A stretch of DNA of 64,000 nt, taken from Lotus japonicus. Its lineage: Eukaryota > Streptophyta > Magnoliopsida > Fabales > Fabaceae. A model generated the notes under the pieces. The model did not search any database, was not told the DNA's origin, and worked only from the letters and a program-made list of their open reading frames with translations. Below are positions 42,701 through 52,949 of this stretch, in pieces. Location: assembly GCF_012489685.1 (NCBI RefSeq), contig NC_080043.1, forward strand, positions 49,801,127 to 49,865,126. Direction: 5' to 3'. Within the stretch, counting starts at the first letter, position 1. The number at the start of each line of letters is the position of its first letter. A program made the translations under genes and the position numbers.

Positions 42701-43769
42701 TTGTCGTTATGATTTTGTGGAACATGCAACCCTAGGAATGATATCTCTAGTTATAAGCCTAAGTGGCTATCTATTATTTGTACCTATTGGGTTTATTATC
42801 TACATAGTTCTTTAGAGTTGACCCTCGCGTCTTCTGTGTGTGTTTTGGCGGACAACGCCTTTTGTCAGATGAATATTGCGGATTGGTACACCATGGTCCA
42901 CCCTTAGGGGGGGATTAGGTATAAGATGATCGATCAGGACGACCCCGGGTCGTGGGTGGTTGACCCCGCGAGCCATCGAGCGACGTATTCGGGGCGCATC
43001 ATGGAGGACCACGTGGACAGTGGAGGACTCTTGAGGTCAGGAGTGTTGAGGCGATGCTCTATCAGCTTCAACTTGCCACCGGGCGTTCACTGCGGACCAG
43101 GATTCGGAGGACCACCGCCGCCACCGTCATCTTCAGAGGAGGAGGATCCCTCAGAGGAGATTCCAGTGGGAGTGCCTTCGGCAGGGTCTAGTGCACCCAC
43201 CGTTATGATCATCGATGATCAGGGTTCGGGCCCTAAGCCCGGGAGTGCCTTCGGCAGGGTCTAGTGCACCCACCCGCGTGCCTTTTGAGTGTTGGTATGA
43301 GCTCCTCGAGTTAGGATTAGTGTAGGAGTAGAGTTTTAGCTCTTACGGTCTTGCTTCATTTGTTACGTAGGGGACAGGGTAGATCCGCCTATAGCTTTTT
43401 GTGTGGTTTCCTTACGGGAATCACAGAGAGTTGGTTGGACTTAGGAGGTCTTATTTTCAGGCCATTGGGTCAGATGATTCTCAGTTTTGAGGGATGGTGT
43501 TGCGGGCACTTCACCCTTTTCATTTGGTTTGTATATATTGCCTACGGGCGTTGCACTTTTCTTTCGTCACTGGAGGTTACTCGTGACGAGGTTGCTACTA
43601 CAGCGAAGGCTGTTTATATATTGTATATTAGTTCTATTGCTTTTCGCTTTTGGGTTTTATTTAATTCAGTCTTGTCTTAGTTATTATCGGAAAAAAAATA
43701 TTTCACGTTTTTCCGCATTAAGTTTACTTTTGGTTACTAAAGTGACACCACCGAAATCGGGGTGTTACA
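39755..43769 (+). repeat. 5' LTR of element F
   Basis: TGTAAGGCCCGAG..AAATCGGGGTGTTACA. It would carry the element promoter, but I could not place a TATA box confidently. Near 43235-43285 a duplicated stretch (GGGAGTGCCTTCGGCAGGG) replaces about 100 bp that the 3' LTR retains. Confidence 0.93.
42048..42125. repeat. 26-bp tandem repeat in the LTR of element F
   Basis: GTGCTGTTGGAGCAGCG begins at 42048, 42074 and 42100, with a further isolated copy at about 42181. The same array recurs in the 3' LTR around 51163-51240. Confidence 0.85.
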
Positions 43770-43772
43770 TTG

Positions 43773-43784
43773 TGGTATCAGAGC
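43773..43784 (+). promoter_or_regulatory. First primer-binding site, probably from the Cassandra-like segment
   Basis: TGGTATCAGAGC, complementary to the 3' end of initiator Met tRNA, three bases after the 5' LTR of element F. What follows (GACCTCTCCCAGTACGGTG) is not the usual Tekay leader. Confidence 0.85.
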
Positions 43785-44010
43785 CGACCTCTCCCAGTAC
43801 GGTGTGGTTCGAGGACGAACCAAGCGGAAGTTGGTGGGCCTGTGATGCCTTGAGCTGACGAGGGCGAGGATTGATCGCCTTCTATGTGGAGGGACGCACC
43901 ACACCCGAACAAGAGGTATTCCGAGACTGTGTAGGGATGGACTATACAGTTGAGGAGGGCATATATGATTTGATTGTACTACCCATAACAACAAGTTGCA
44001 ACTTCTTTTC

Positions 44011-44095
44011 GGGAGCCCAACTCAGAAGAACTCCATGGTTAAGTGTGCTAGCCTTGGAGCAATATTATGATGGGTGACCTCCTGGGAAGTTTTCC
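44011..44095 (+). pseudogene. 5S-rRNA-like domain within the Cassandra-like LTR
   Basis: The stretch follows the 3' two-thirds of plant 5S rRNA: AGAACTCCATGGTTAAGTGTGCT (44028-44050) covers the internal-promoter box A region, and GATGGGTGACCTCCTGGGAAG (44069-44089) matches box C almost exactly. The 5' third of 5S is not clearly recognisable. In Cassandra this region can direct RNA polymerase III transcription; whether it does so here is unknown. Confidence 0.82.
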
Positions 44096-44182
44096 CAGGA
44101 AGCGCGCGAGTGAGGACAAAGCGTTCTGAAAAGACTCGTGTTGTTACCGTGAGGCCAGTCGTCAAGTCAGGATGTTACAATG

Positions 44183-44194
44183 TGGTATCAGAGC
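44183..44194 (+). promoter_or_regulatory. Second primer-binding site, the one native to element F
   Basis: TGGTATCAGAGC three bases after the Cassandra-like LTR end, followed by a leader of about 200 bp to the gag start. With both sites present, the one next to the real LTR (43773) would be needed for normal strand transfer. Confidence 0.85.
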
Positions 44195-44392
44195 CCGGTC
44201 GAGTCTTTCGGGAGTTGTTGGGGAATAGGTCTTCTGTGCTAGGTTGTGTGACTCTGCAAAGAGTGAAAATTGATTGTCTGCAAGCGATTTTTCGCTTAAA
44301 AATTGATTGAAGTTATTGCTTACTCATATTGTATAGTGATGCTAGATGCTATCTTATGATAAGTACTGACTGTTTGCTTCCTTTAACAGAAT

Positions 44393-47300
44393 ATGGTGAA
44401 TACTAACCAGCTAGCTGAGATGATGGCCACTATGGCCCAAGCGGTAACAGCGCAGGCCCAAGCGGTAACAGCGCAGGCAAACGATAATGCCATGAGGCGT
44501 GCTACTGAAGAAGCACGTGAACAGCATCAGCGCCAGAGGGAAGTCACTCTGGACCAGAACAAAGGCCTCCATGACCTCAAGAGGCAAAACCCACCAAAGT
44601 TCTCTGGTGGTACTGATCCAGATGCAGCGGATCTCTGGATCCAGGAAATCGAGAAGATTTTCGGCGTTCTGCAGACTGTAGAGGGTGCCAAGGTGGGCAT
44701 GGCGACTTATCTTCTGCTGGGAGATGCTGAATACTGGTGGAAGGGCACCAGGGGGATCATGGAAGCCAACCATGAAGAAATTAACTGGAACTCGTTCCGG
44801 ACCGCATTCTTGGAAAAGTATTTTCCGACAAGTGCCCGGGATGAGAGGGAGGCGCAGTTTCTGACACTCCGTCGGGGAGGTATGTCTGTACCGGAATTTG
44901 CTTCGAAGCTGGAGTCTTTGGCAAAGCATTTCCAATTCTTTAATGATCATGTTGATGAGCGCTACATGTGCAAGCGCTTCGTGAATGGACTGAGACCCGA
45001 TATTGAGGACTCAGTGAGGCCACTGGGAATCATGCGATTCCAATCATTGGTGGAGAAAGCCACGGAAGTGGAGCTGATGAAGAACCGGAGGTTGAACCGG
45101 GCTGGAACTGGAGGGCCGATGAGGTCGAGCTCTCAGAATAATCAGAACAGGGGAAGGTTTCAGAACAGGAGGCCGTATCAGCGCCCTGCTGGTAGAGGGT
45201 TTGCATCAGGATCTTACAGGCCCATGGTGGGTGCTGCTGGTGGTTCAGGAGGTCAGACTCAGAACCAGGAACTGATTTGCTTCAAGTGTGGGAAGTCAGG
45301 GCATTATGCTCGTGATTGTCCCGACACGAGGCCTCAATGTTACAACTGTAATAAGCTGGGGCATACTGCGGCACAGTGTAAGGTACCAAAGGCGGAACTA
45401 ACCGTCAACACAGCTCGAGGGAAGCGTCCTGCTGCGAAGGCGAGAGTCTACACCATGGATGGTGAGGATGCTGAGGGAGTCGATGGACTGATTAGAGGCG
45501 ACTGCGGGATTGACGGTAATCTTCTATCCGTACTTTTTGATTCCGGTGCAACGCATTCTTTTATCTCTAGAGAGTGTGCGATCAGATTAAGACTTCCTAT
45601 TACTGCTTTGAGCTTCGATCTGATAGTTGCTACTCCTGCCAAGACTCTACTTGCTAATTCAGCATGCATGTATTATCCGATAACATACAACAATAGGATC
45701 TACCATGCTAACCTAGTATGCCTAACTCTTAAGAACCTAGATGTTATCCTAGGAATGGATTGGTTGTCCCGCTATCATTGTCTTTTGGACTGCAACCGAA
45801 AGAGAGTGGTATTCCCTGATTCGGATCTTTCCGAGTATCTATCTGCCAATCACATCAGCGTCGCTTTGAACGAGGGATCTCAGGAGTATTCTGTTTTGCT
45901 AAGCTTGGAGAGCAAAGGGAACCCAGAAGTTGGCAGTATTCCAGTGGTGAAAGAATTCACGGATGTTTTTCCTGGCGATGTACCTGGATTGCCGCCTGTG
46001 CGCGACATTGAGTTTGCTATAGACATCGTACCGGAAACAGGGCCGATTTCGATTGCACCATATCGTATGGCACCTGCGGAGCTAGTGGAATTGAAGTCCC
46101 AACTCGAAGATTTTCTGTCGAAGGGATTCATACGACCAAGCGTTTCACCTTGGGGAGCGCCAGTCTTATTGGTGAAGAAGAAGGACGGGAAGTCGAGATT
46201 ATGTGTCGACTACCGACAATTGAACAAGGTAACCGTCAAGAATAGGTATCCGTTACCTAGAATTGATGATTTGATGGATCAACTGCGAGGAGCTACAATA
46301 TTCTCGAAGATCGACCTGAAGTCGGGTTATCATCAAATCAGAGTCAAGACCGAGGATATTCAGAAGACGGCATTCAGAACCCGTTATGGACACTATGAGT
46401 ACTTAGTGATGCCATTTGGGGTGACAAATGCGCCGGCAATATTCATGGCTTACATGAATATGACTTTCCATACATTCCTGGATCGATTCGTCGTGGTGTT
46501 TATCGACGACATTCTGATCTACTCAAAGAATGATGAAGACCATGAGGAGCACTTGCGACAAGTTTTACAAGTGCTGAGGGAGAAGGAGTTGTATGCCAAT
46601 CCTTCTAAGTGCGAATTTTGGCTCAAAGAGGTAAAATTCTTAGGCCATGTGATCTCTAAGGAGGGGATAGCTGTGGATCCAACAAAGGTAGAGACCGTAT
46701 TGTCGTGGGAACGGCCGAAGACAGTGACGGAGATCAGAAGTTTTGTCGGTTTGGCGGGATACTATCGTCGTTTCATCGAGAACTTCGCGAAGATTGTTGG
46801 ACCTTTGACTCAACTGACGAGGAAGGACCAACCTTTTGCATGGACTGAAGCGTGCGAAACTAGTTTTCAGACGATGAAGGAACGGTTGACGACGTCACCT
46901 GTACTCGTCTTACCGCAACCGGAGGAACCTTATGAGGTATACTGTGATGCTTCGCATCAAGGTTTGGGATGTGTGCTGATGCAACATCGGAAGGTGGTTG
47001 CTTATGCTTCAAGACAACTGAAGGTGCATGAGAAGAATTATCCGACTCATGACTTGGAACTAGCTGCAATCGTATTTGCGCTGAAGATTTGGAGACATCA
47101 CTTATATGGATGCAATTTTACCATATTCAGTGATCATAAGAGCTTGAAGTACTTGTTTGAGCAGAAGGAGCTGAACATGAGGCAGCGCCGGTGGATGGAA
47201 TTTCTCAAAGATTACGAGTTCACTCTGCAATATCATCCTGGAAAGGCGAATGTTGTTGCTGATGCCTTGAGCAGGAAGATGCACATCTCGTCGATGATGG

Positions 47301-48832
47301 TGAAGGAGCTGCAGCTGTTAGAGCAATTTCGAGATTTGAGCTTGGATGTGAAATTATCCGAGGGAGAACTGAAGTTCGGGATGATCAGAATTACCAATGG
47401 GTTGATGGAGGAAATCCGAGACCAACAGTTACAAGATGAGTTTCTGCTCGGGAAAAGAAATTTGGTAAGTCAAGGTAAGGACCGAGAATTCAAGGTGGGA
47501 AGTGACGATATCCTACGGTGCAAGGATAGGGTTTGTGTACCTAACAACCCTGACTTGAGAAGGTTGATTATGGATGAAGGTCACAAGAGCAAGTTAAGCA
47601 TTCATCCTGGAATGAAGAAGATGTACCAGGACTTGAAGGTGAATTTTTGGTGGCCAGGAATGAAAAGACAAGTGGCTGAGTATGTAGCTGCATGTCTGAC
47701 ATGTCAGAAGGCGAAGGTGGAGCATCAGAAGTCTTCAGGTATGCTACAAAGCTTGGATGTGCCAGAATGGAAATGGGATAGGATATCGATGGATTTCGTC
47801 GTGGCTTTGCCAAGAACTCAGAAGGGATACGATTCTATTTGGGTAATCGTGGATCGACTGACTAAGTCGGCTCATTTCGTACCGGTGAGGACTACGTACA
47901 ACGTGGAGAAACTATCAGAGTTATATATAGCGGAGATTGTACGACTTCACGAAGTACCGACAAGTATTGTATCCGATCGAGACCCGAAGTTTACATCACA
48001 TTTTTGGGGAGCTCTTCAAGAAGCTTTGGGAACGAGGCTGAGACTAAGTTCTGCCTATCATCCGCAGACTGATGGACAGACTGAGAGAACTATTCAGTCG
48101 TTGGAGGATTTGCTACGCGCTTGCGTTCTGGACAACAAGGGCAGTTGGGATACCTTATTGCCATTGATTGAGTTCACATACAACAACAGTTTTCATACGA
48201 GCATTGGTATGGCACCGTATGAGGCTTTGTATGGCCGCAAGTGTAGAACACCTTTGTGTTGGTACCAAAACAGAGAAAATCTGTTGGTAGGACCGGAACT
48301 TCTGCAACAGACCACTGAGAAGATCAAGCAGATCAGAGAGAAGATGAGGACTTCTCAGAGTAGACAGAAGAGTTATGCAGATCAGAGGCGCAGAACTCTG
48401 GAGTTCGAAGAAGGAGATCATGTATTTCTGAGAGTTACTCAGACGACGGGTGTTGGTCGAGCAATCAAGTCAAAGAAGCTTACGCCCAAGTTCATTGGAC
48501 CGTATCAGATCACTCGTCGAATTGGACCAGTCGCATATCAGATTGCACTACCTCCATTTTTATCAAATATTCATGATGTATTCCACGTGTCACAACTGAG
48601 GAAATATATTGCGGATCCGACACATGTTATCGAGCTGGATGATATTGAGTTGAAGGATGATCTGTCTTTCGAGACACCGCCAATTAGCATTGGTGACACC
48701 AGGATAAAACAGTTGAGAGGGAAAGAGATCGAGTTAGTGAAGGTCATTTGGAATAAAGACACTGGTGATGCGACATGGGAGCTGAAGGAGAAGATTCAAG
48801 AACAGTATCCAGAACTTTTTACTAACCCTTAA
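44393..48832 (+). CDS. Intact gag-pol polyprotein with C-terminal chromodomain, Tekay chromovirus, 1479 aa
   Basis: A single uninterrupted frame from ATG to TAA. Domains in order: capsid-like gag (about 60-240); two CCHC zinc knuckles (about 296-309 [14 protein letters not shown] and 316-329 [14 protein letters not shown]); aspartic protease with DSG at 383; reverse transcriptase with FIDD, the catalytic pair at 705-706; RNase H starting near YCDAS at 850-854; integrase zinc-binding region (about 1064-1104, CLTC at its end); and integrase core with D1134, D1195 and E1231. The last two are separated by 35 residues, the canonical D35E spacing. The final ~45 residues ([17 protein letters not shown]) form the chromodomain-like tail of Tekay/Del elements, thought to steer integration to heterochromatin. 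All catalytic residues are present, so it appears able to encode the machinery for reverse transcription and integration. Expression is not shown. Confidence 0.96.
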   Translation: MVNTNQLAEMMATMAQAVTAQAQAVTAQANDNAMRRATEEAREQHQRQREVTLDQNKGLHDLKRQNPPKFSGGTDPDAADLWIQEIEKIFGVLQTVEGAKVGMATYLLLGDAEYWWKGTRGIMEANHEEINWNSFRTAFLEKYFPTSARDEREAQFLTLRRGGMSVPEFASKLESLAKHFQFFNDHVDERYMCKRFVNGLRPDIEDSVRPLGIMRFQSLVEKATEVELMKNRRLNRAGTGGPMRSSSQNNQNRGRFQNRRPYQRPAGRGFASGSYRPMVGAAGGSGGQTQNQELICFKCGKSGHYARDCPDTRPQCYNCNKLGHTAAQCKVPKAELTVNTARGKRPAAKARVYTMDGEDAEGVDGLIRGDCGIDGNLLSVLFDSGATHSFISRECAIRLRLPITALSFDLIVATPAKTLLANSACMYYPITYNNRIYHANLVCLTLKNLDVILGMDWLSRYHCLLDCNRKRVVFPDSDLSEYLSANHISVALNEGSQEYSVLLSLESKGNPEVGSIPVVKEFTDVFPGDVPGLPPVRDIEFAIDIVPETGPISIAPYRMAPAELVELKSQLEDFLSKGFIRPSVSPWGAPVLLVKKKDGKSRLCVDYRQLNKVTVKNRYPLPRIDDLMDQLRGATIFSKIDLKSGYHQIRVKTEDIQKTAFRTRYGHYEYLVMPFGVTNAPAIFMAYMNMTFHTFLDRFVVVFIDDILIYSKNDEDHEEHLRQVLQVLREKELYANPSKCEFWLKEVKFLGHVISKEGIAVDPTKVETVLSWERPKTVTEIRSFVGLAGYYRRFIENFAKIVGPLTQLTRKDQPFAWTEACETSFQTMKERLTTSPVLVLPQPEEPYEVYCDASHQGLGCVLMQHRKVVAYASRQLKVHEKNYPTHDLELAAIVFALKIWRHHLYGCNFTIFSDHKSLKYLFEQKELNMRQRRWMEFLKDYEFTLQYHPGKANVVADALSRKMHISSMMVKELQLLEQFRDLSLDVKLSEGELKFGMIRITNGLMEEIRDQQLQDEFLLGKRNLVSQGKDREFKVGSDDILRCKDRVCVPNNPDLRRLIMDEGHKSKLSIHPGMKKMYQDLKVNFWWPGMKRQVAEYVAACLTCQKAKVEHQKSSGMLQSLDVPEWKWDRISMDFVVALPRTQKGYDSIWVIVDRLTKSAHFVPVRTTYNVEKLSELYIAEIVRLHEVPTSIVSDRDPKFTSHFWGALQEALGTRLRLSSAYHPQTDGQTERTIQSLEDLLRACVLDNKGSWDTLLPLIEFTYNNSFHTSIGMAPYEALYGRKCRTPLCWYQNRENLLVGPELLQQTTEKIKQIREKMRTSQSRQKSYADQRRRTLEFEEGDHVFLRVTQTTGVGRAIKSKKLTPKFIGPYQITRRIGPVAYQIALPPFLSNIHDVFHVSQLRKYIADPTHVIELDDIELKDDLSFETPPISIGDTRIKQLRGKEIELVKVIWNKDTGDATWELKEKIQEQYPELFTNP

Positions 48833-48855
48833 GTGTCGAGGTCGAAACTTTCTTT

Positions 48856-48869
48856 TTGGAGGGTAGTAA
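48856..48869 (+). promoter_or_regulatory. Polypurine tract of element F
   Basis: A TTGGAGGGTAGTAA stretch ends directly at the 3' LTR and follows the gag-pol stop by about 25 bases, the normal place for plus-strand priming. Confidence 0.8.
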
Positions 48870-51800
48870 TGTAAGGCCCGAGTTTTTAAGTTTATGCTAA
48901 GTGAATAAACTTCTTATTCACGATTAGGGTTGATGTAATGTGAAGGGAAACCTGAACGAAAGTTTATTAAATGAAATATATTTATGAAGGAGAAAGTTCA
49001 GGAAAAGTCAAAGGATTGTATCGAAGTCGATTTAAGTTATAGCACGACTAATATTCGCATTTAAAACCTAGGACAAGAACCTTAGGAAACAAAACTATGT
49101 TCCAGCTTTGGAACACTATAGGAATATAATTTCCAACAAACTTCCAGCTTTGGAACACTGTAGGAATTTAGTCCAAAAATCTTTAGAGAAATATTAGAAC
49201 TTCTCTTTTTCCATATATCACAATCATTTCGAGGCGAAACTCTAGGATCTACGAACGTCCGATTCCAATCATCGGAAGTTTGCCGAAACCGAATCCCTAG
49301 TTTTTTCAAAACCCTAGAATCAACCGTCAATGAAGACTTTTTCTATTCAGAGCTTCAAATGAAGATTCTACACGCGTACACCCATTTCTCTTGATGATTT
49401 CAATCTTTCTTCAGAAGGAAGTTTTCCATTCCGACATTCGATGCAAAATGTAACTTATCGGGTAAAATAGTTTTACACCGACTTTGCATTAGTCACCTAA
49501 AATATAAGGAGACCTCATTTTAGTTTTGGAATTCTTTCGCCAAAACCTATCTTAGAATTCATGGAGAATGAAGCCGGAAAAATCAGATTCGCGAAACTTT
49601 CATTTTACCGCGTTTTGCCAACCTCTATATATAGCCAAGAAATGAGAAAATATCACAAATTTCCACCATTTCTCTCCAAAACCTGCGAATTTGCTAAGAG
49701 GAAGAAGGAAGAAGAGCTTTTGTTCATTTCTTGCTTGATCGTCGATCAATCAGTTGCTGCTTCAAGGCTTCGAGGTATAGTCGCTAATCCTTACCTCTGA
49801 TCGCTTTTTCCATAGCTTTTCTGTAGAGTTTTCTGAGCTGATAGTTTATGGGTTTTTGCAAAACTATCCTGAATCTTTCATTTCTGATTCTAAACCTCTT
49901 CTATATGTGCCCAAGATCACTTCTGCCGGGTTAGATTTTCCGTTGTGTCGCCGGAATTCCGCCGGAATCAATTTGAACCTAAAATACCCATTTTTGGAGT
50001 TTTTGGTGTAAAGCTTCAACCTTTAGGCTGAAAACTATCGCCTTAGCTTAGTGCTAGTAGGATTAGTTGTCATAAACGTCGTTGTTGACGTCCCTGCAAA
50101 ATTTTATTTTTGGGATTTCAGTTTTGAAAATCCTAAGTTAAAAATCATGACCAAAATACCCCTGCGACAGTTTTTGATCCGATAATTTTTCCGAGTTCAG
50201 AATACCCTTAGTTACGGCTTATGAAAGCATAGGAACCAAGTTTGATCGAAGAAAAATCGAGCCCCATAATTAACCAAAGTGGCCGAGCCCTATAAGGGGG
50301 AGGAGGAAAATTTCCTTTTCCGAAAACTTGTCTTTTCGCGCTAGATTATCGTACCTTAGAGTATAGATTACTTCGAGTAACCTTAGTAAGTATCGATAGC
50401 TTAGTTTCCGATAGATTCTGATAGTATTCTGTGTTTTTATTGTAAAGGTGCTTTTGAGGATTTCCCCGAGGACCAACACTTTGAGTGCGAGGAAGCACTA
50501 GTTGATCATTCTGGAGAACTTTCAGGTGAGGGCTTCTCACTGAATCTCTAGTTAATGCTTAGGGTCGATGTTTCGACATTGTTTACTGTTTATGCACTGG
50601 AATTGTGTGTGATTGGAAAATGTTTTCTGAGGCTTCGGCTGACAATGTAGATTATTCATCTACTGAATGTTTTTGAGATTGTCTTACATGCTATGTGCTA
50701 TGTGGGTAATCTAGGATGTGTGGTGCATGCTTTATATGCTAAGTGCTAAGTGTTTATGATGCGATTTATTGATATATGACATGTTGTTGATTGTGATGAT
50801 TTAAATATGCTCTGTACTGGAATCTGAGATTCTGAACGGTGAGAATAGCGGGCAGGTCATGCCGATTTTATTTTGAGAGTTTTGAGAAAGTTTGATAGGA
50901 CGAACGAGGTTCGGGCCTTGTATAGGGTTTATGGATCGAGACATTCTCTGGAGTCATTTGGGGATTCGAAGATCCCGAGAACTTATAGGAATTGCGATAA
51001 GACTAAAAAGGATATTATTTTGAAAAGAAAATTCATAAGACATTAAACAACCTCTAAATCTTTAAGTAAGGGTAATAATCTCGAAAGGAGGCTTTGGATG
51101 AAAATCATAGTTTTGGAAAACGAGAAGTGTCGTCGGATCCAAGTGTTGAGTCTGTTGTTGTTGTGCTGTTGGAGCAGCGTTTGTTGTTGTGCTGTTGGAG
51201 CAGCGTTTGTTGTCGTGCTGTTGGAGCAGCGATGTGGTTGGGCTATCCTGGGGATAAGTCCGGGGAACCGTTAGTTCCCGAGTATGTGATACTCTTGTGC
51301 TGTTGGAGCAGCGATGTGTGTTGTGAAGTGTGTCTTTTGTCGCAGAATCGACTTTACCTTAGGGTAAGCTTTTAGAAAGTTTAATTTACCTAGAACACGT
51401 GGCGACGTGTCGAGTGAGATCGGAGACGTTGGTTGACTAATCATCCTGCATTCATGCAACATTAATGGGGTATTAACACAGGACGTACTCTGGACCTCGT
51501 CGGATTCCAAAATGGTCATAAGACCCGGATTTCCGTGATAGAGCGTCTGTAGACGTCTCTTGTAGCAGACCGAAATGGCAGACCTACGGGTTACGGCTGA
51601 TCTGACTACCGTTGTTGTTGGAGTAAGAGGCACGCGGGCCGAAATGGCACCACCGTGGCTGGTGAAGGGCTGATCCGTTGATGTCCATCCGTTCCGGATT
51701 GCATATTGGTTGACTGGGTTAACCTGCATACATATCACGCAACATGCATACTGACTTAGTTGATGAGTGTGGTTGCTATTTGATAAACTTACTTGGAACA

Positions 51801-52949
51801 TGCTAATTGTTATTATTGTCGTTATGATTTTGTGGAACATGCAACCCTAGGAATGATATCTCTAGTTATAAGCCTAAGTGGCTATCTATTATTTGTACCT
51901 ATTGGGTTTATTATCTACATAGTTCTTTAGAGTTGACCCTCGCGTCTTCTGTGTGTGTTTTGGCGGACAACGCCTTTTGTCAGATGAATATTGCGGATTG
52001 GTACACCATGGTCCACCCTTCGGGGGGATTAGGTATGAGATGATCGATCAGGACGACCCCGGGTCGTGGGTGGTTGACCCCGCGAGCCATCGAGCGACGT
52101 ATTCGGGGCGCATCATGGAGGACCACGTGGACAGTGGAGGACTCTTGAGGTCAGGAGTGTTGAGGCGATGCTCTATCAGCTTCAACTTGCCACCGGGCGT
52201 TCACTGCGGACTAGGATTCGGAGGAGCACCGCCGCCACCGTCATCTTCAGAGGAGGAGGATCCCTCAGAGGAGATTCCAGTGGGAGTGCCTTCGGCAGGG
52301 TCTAGTGCACCCACCGTTGCGATCATCGATGATCAGGGTTCGGGCCCTAAGCCCGTGAGTCCAGCATCGGAGCGCACTGCGGTTGCGAGGGGAGGACGGA
52401 TAGGGTTGGTAGACTTGGTCGTTCTGGATTCTGATTCAGACGACGATCATGCTAGCACATAGTTTTGAGTGTTGGTATGAGCTCCTCGAGTTAGGATTAG
52501 TGTAGGAGTAGAGTTTTAGCTCTGACGGTCTTGCTTCATTTGTTACGTAGGGGACAGGGTAGATCCGCCTATAGCTTTTTGTGTGGTTTCCTTACGGGAA
52601 TCACAGAGAGTTGGTTGGACTTAGGAGGTCTTATTTTCAGGCCATTGGGTCAGCTTATTCTCAGTTTTGAGGGATGGTGTTGCGGGCACTTCACCCTTTT
52701 CATTTGGTTTGTATATATTGCCTACGGGCGTTGCACTTTTCTTTCGTCACTGGAGGTTACTCGTGACGAGGTTGCTACTACAGCGGGGGCTGTTTATATA
52801 TTGTATATTAGTTCTATTGCTTTTCGCTTTTGGGTTTTATTTAATTCAGTCTTGTCTTAGTTATTATTGAAAAAAAAATATTTCACGTTTTTCCGCATTA
52901 AGTTTACTTTTGGTTACTAAAGTGACGCCACCGAAATCGGGGTGTTACA
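48870..52949 (+). repeat. 3' LTR of element F
   Basis: 4080 bp, nearly identical to the 5' LTR. It retains about 100 bp (roughly 52355-52462) that the 5' LTR has lost, and a homologous piece is also seen in LTR D near 39590-39690, so this is the ancestral form. Confidence 0.93.

Larger units (their letters stand above)
43770..44179 (+). mobile_element. Cassandra-like TRIM segment captured inside element F
   Basis: After a primer-binding site and a 56-bp internal part ending in a purine-rich GGAAGTTGGTGGG comes a 339-bp unit (43841-44179) that begins TGTGATGCC and ends GGATGTTACA. It contains a 5S-rRNA-like domain. LTRs of about this size bearing 5S sequence define Cassandra terminal-repeat retrotransposons in miniature. 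The unit is followed by a second identical primer-binding site and then the gag leader. No TSD flanks it. It therefore looks joined at the LTR/primer-site junction, not inserted by integration. The family name is from recall of the 5S-in-LTR structure. Confidence 0.72.
39755..52949 (+). mobile_element. Full-length Tekay-lineage chromovirus (element F), apparently intact, 13.2 kb
   Basis: A 5' LTR of 4015 bp and a 3' LTR of 4080 bp enclose an interior with primer-binding site, intact gag-pol gene and polypurine tract. A perfect 5-bp duplication CTGAC (39750-39754 and 52950-52954) flanks it. By eye the LTRs differ at only about two to three dozen positions plus one local replacement, so insertion was recent. 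It lies inside LTR D. Unusually, a Cassandra-like segment (43770-44179) sits between the 5' LTR and the element's own primer site. Confidence 0.93.

Noticed and set aside
42156..42725. 189-codon minus-strand open frame, repeated at 51271-51840
   Set aside because: It lies antisense in the two LTRs of element F. It is duplicated only because the LTRs are, has no recognisable domain, and is not supported as a gene.
43351..43680. 109-codon plus-strand frame, repeated at 52531-52860
   Set aside because: It is part of the LTR of element F. Comparable LTRs (D near 52970-53290, E near 58130-58450) do not keep the frame open.
44011..44095. 5S-like sequence considered as a genuine 5S rRNA gene
   Set aside because: The 5' third of 5S is not recognisable and the sequence lies inside a 339-bp TG..CA unit next to primer sites, so a TRIM-derived 5S domain fits better.
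44411..44950. Minus-strand frames opposite the Tekay gag-pol gene (also 45448-48762)
   Set aside because: These are antisense shadows of a strongly supported 1479-codon coding region.
51953..52462. 169-codon frame in the 3' LTR rich in D/E/P/S
   Set aside because: It is disrupted in the 5' LTR copy and absent as a frame in LTR E, so it is chance coding potential in an LTR.
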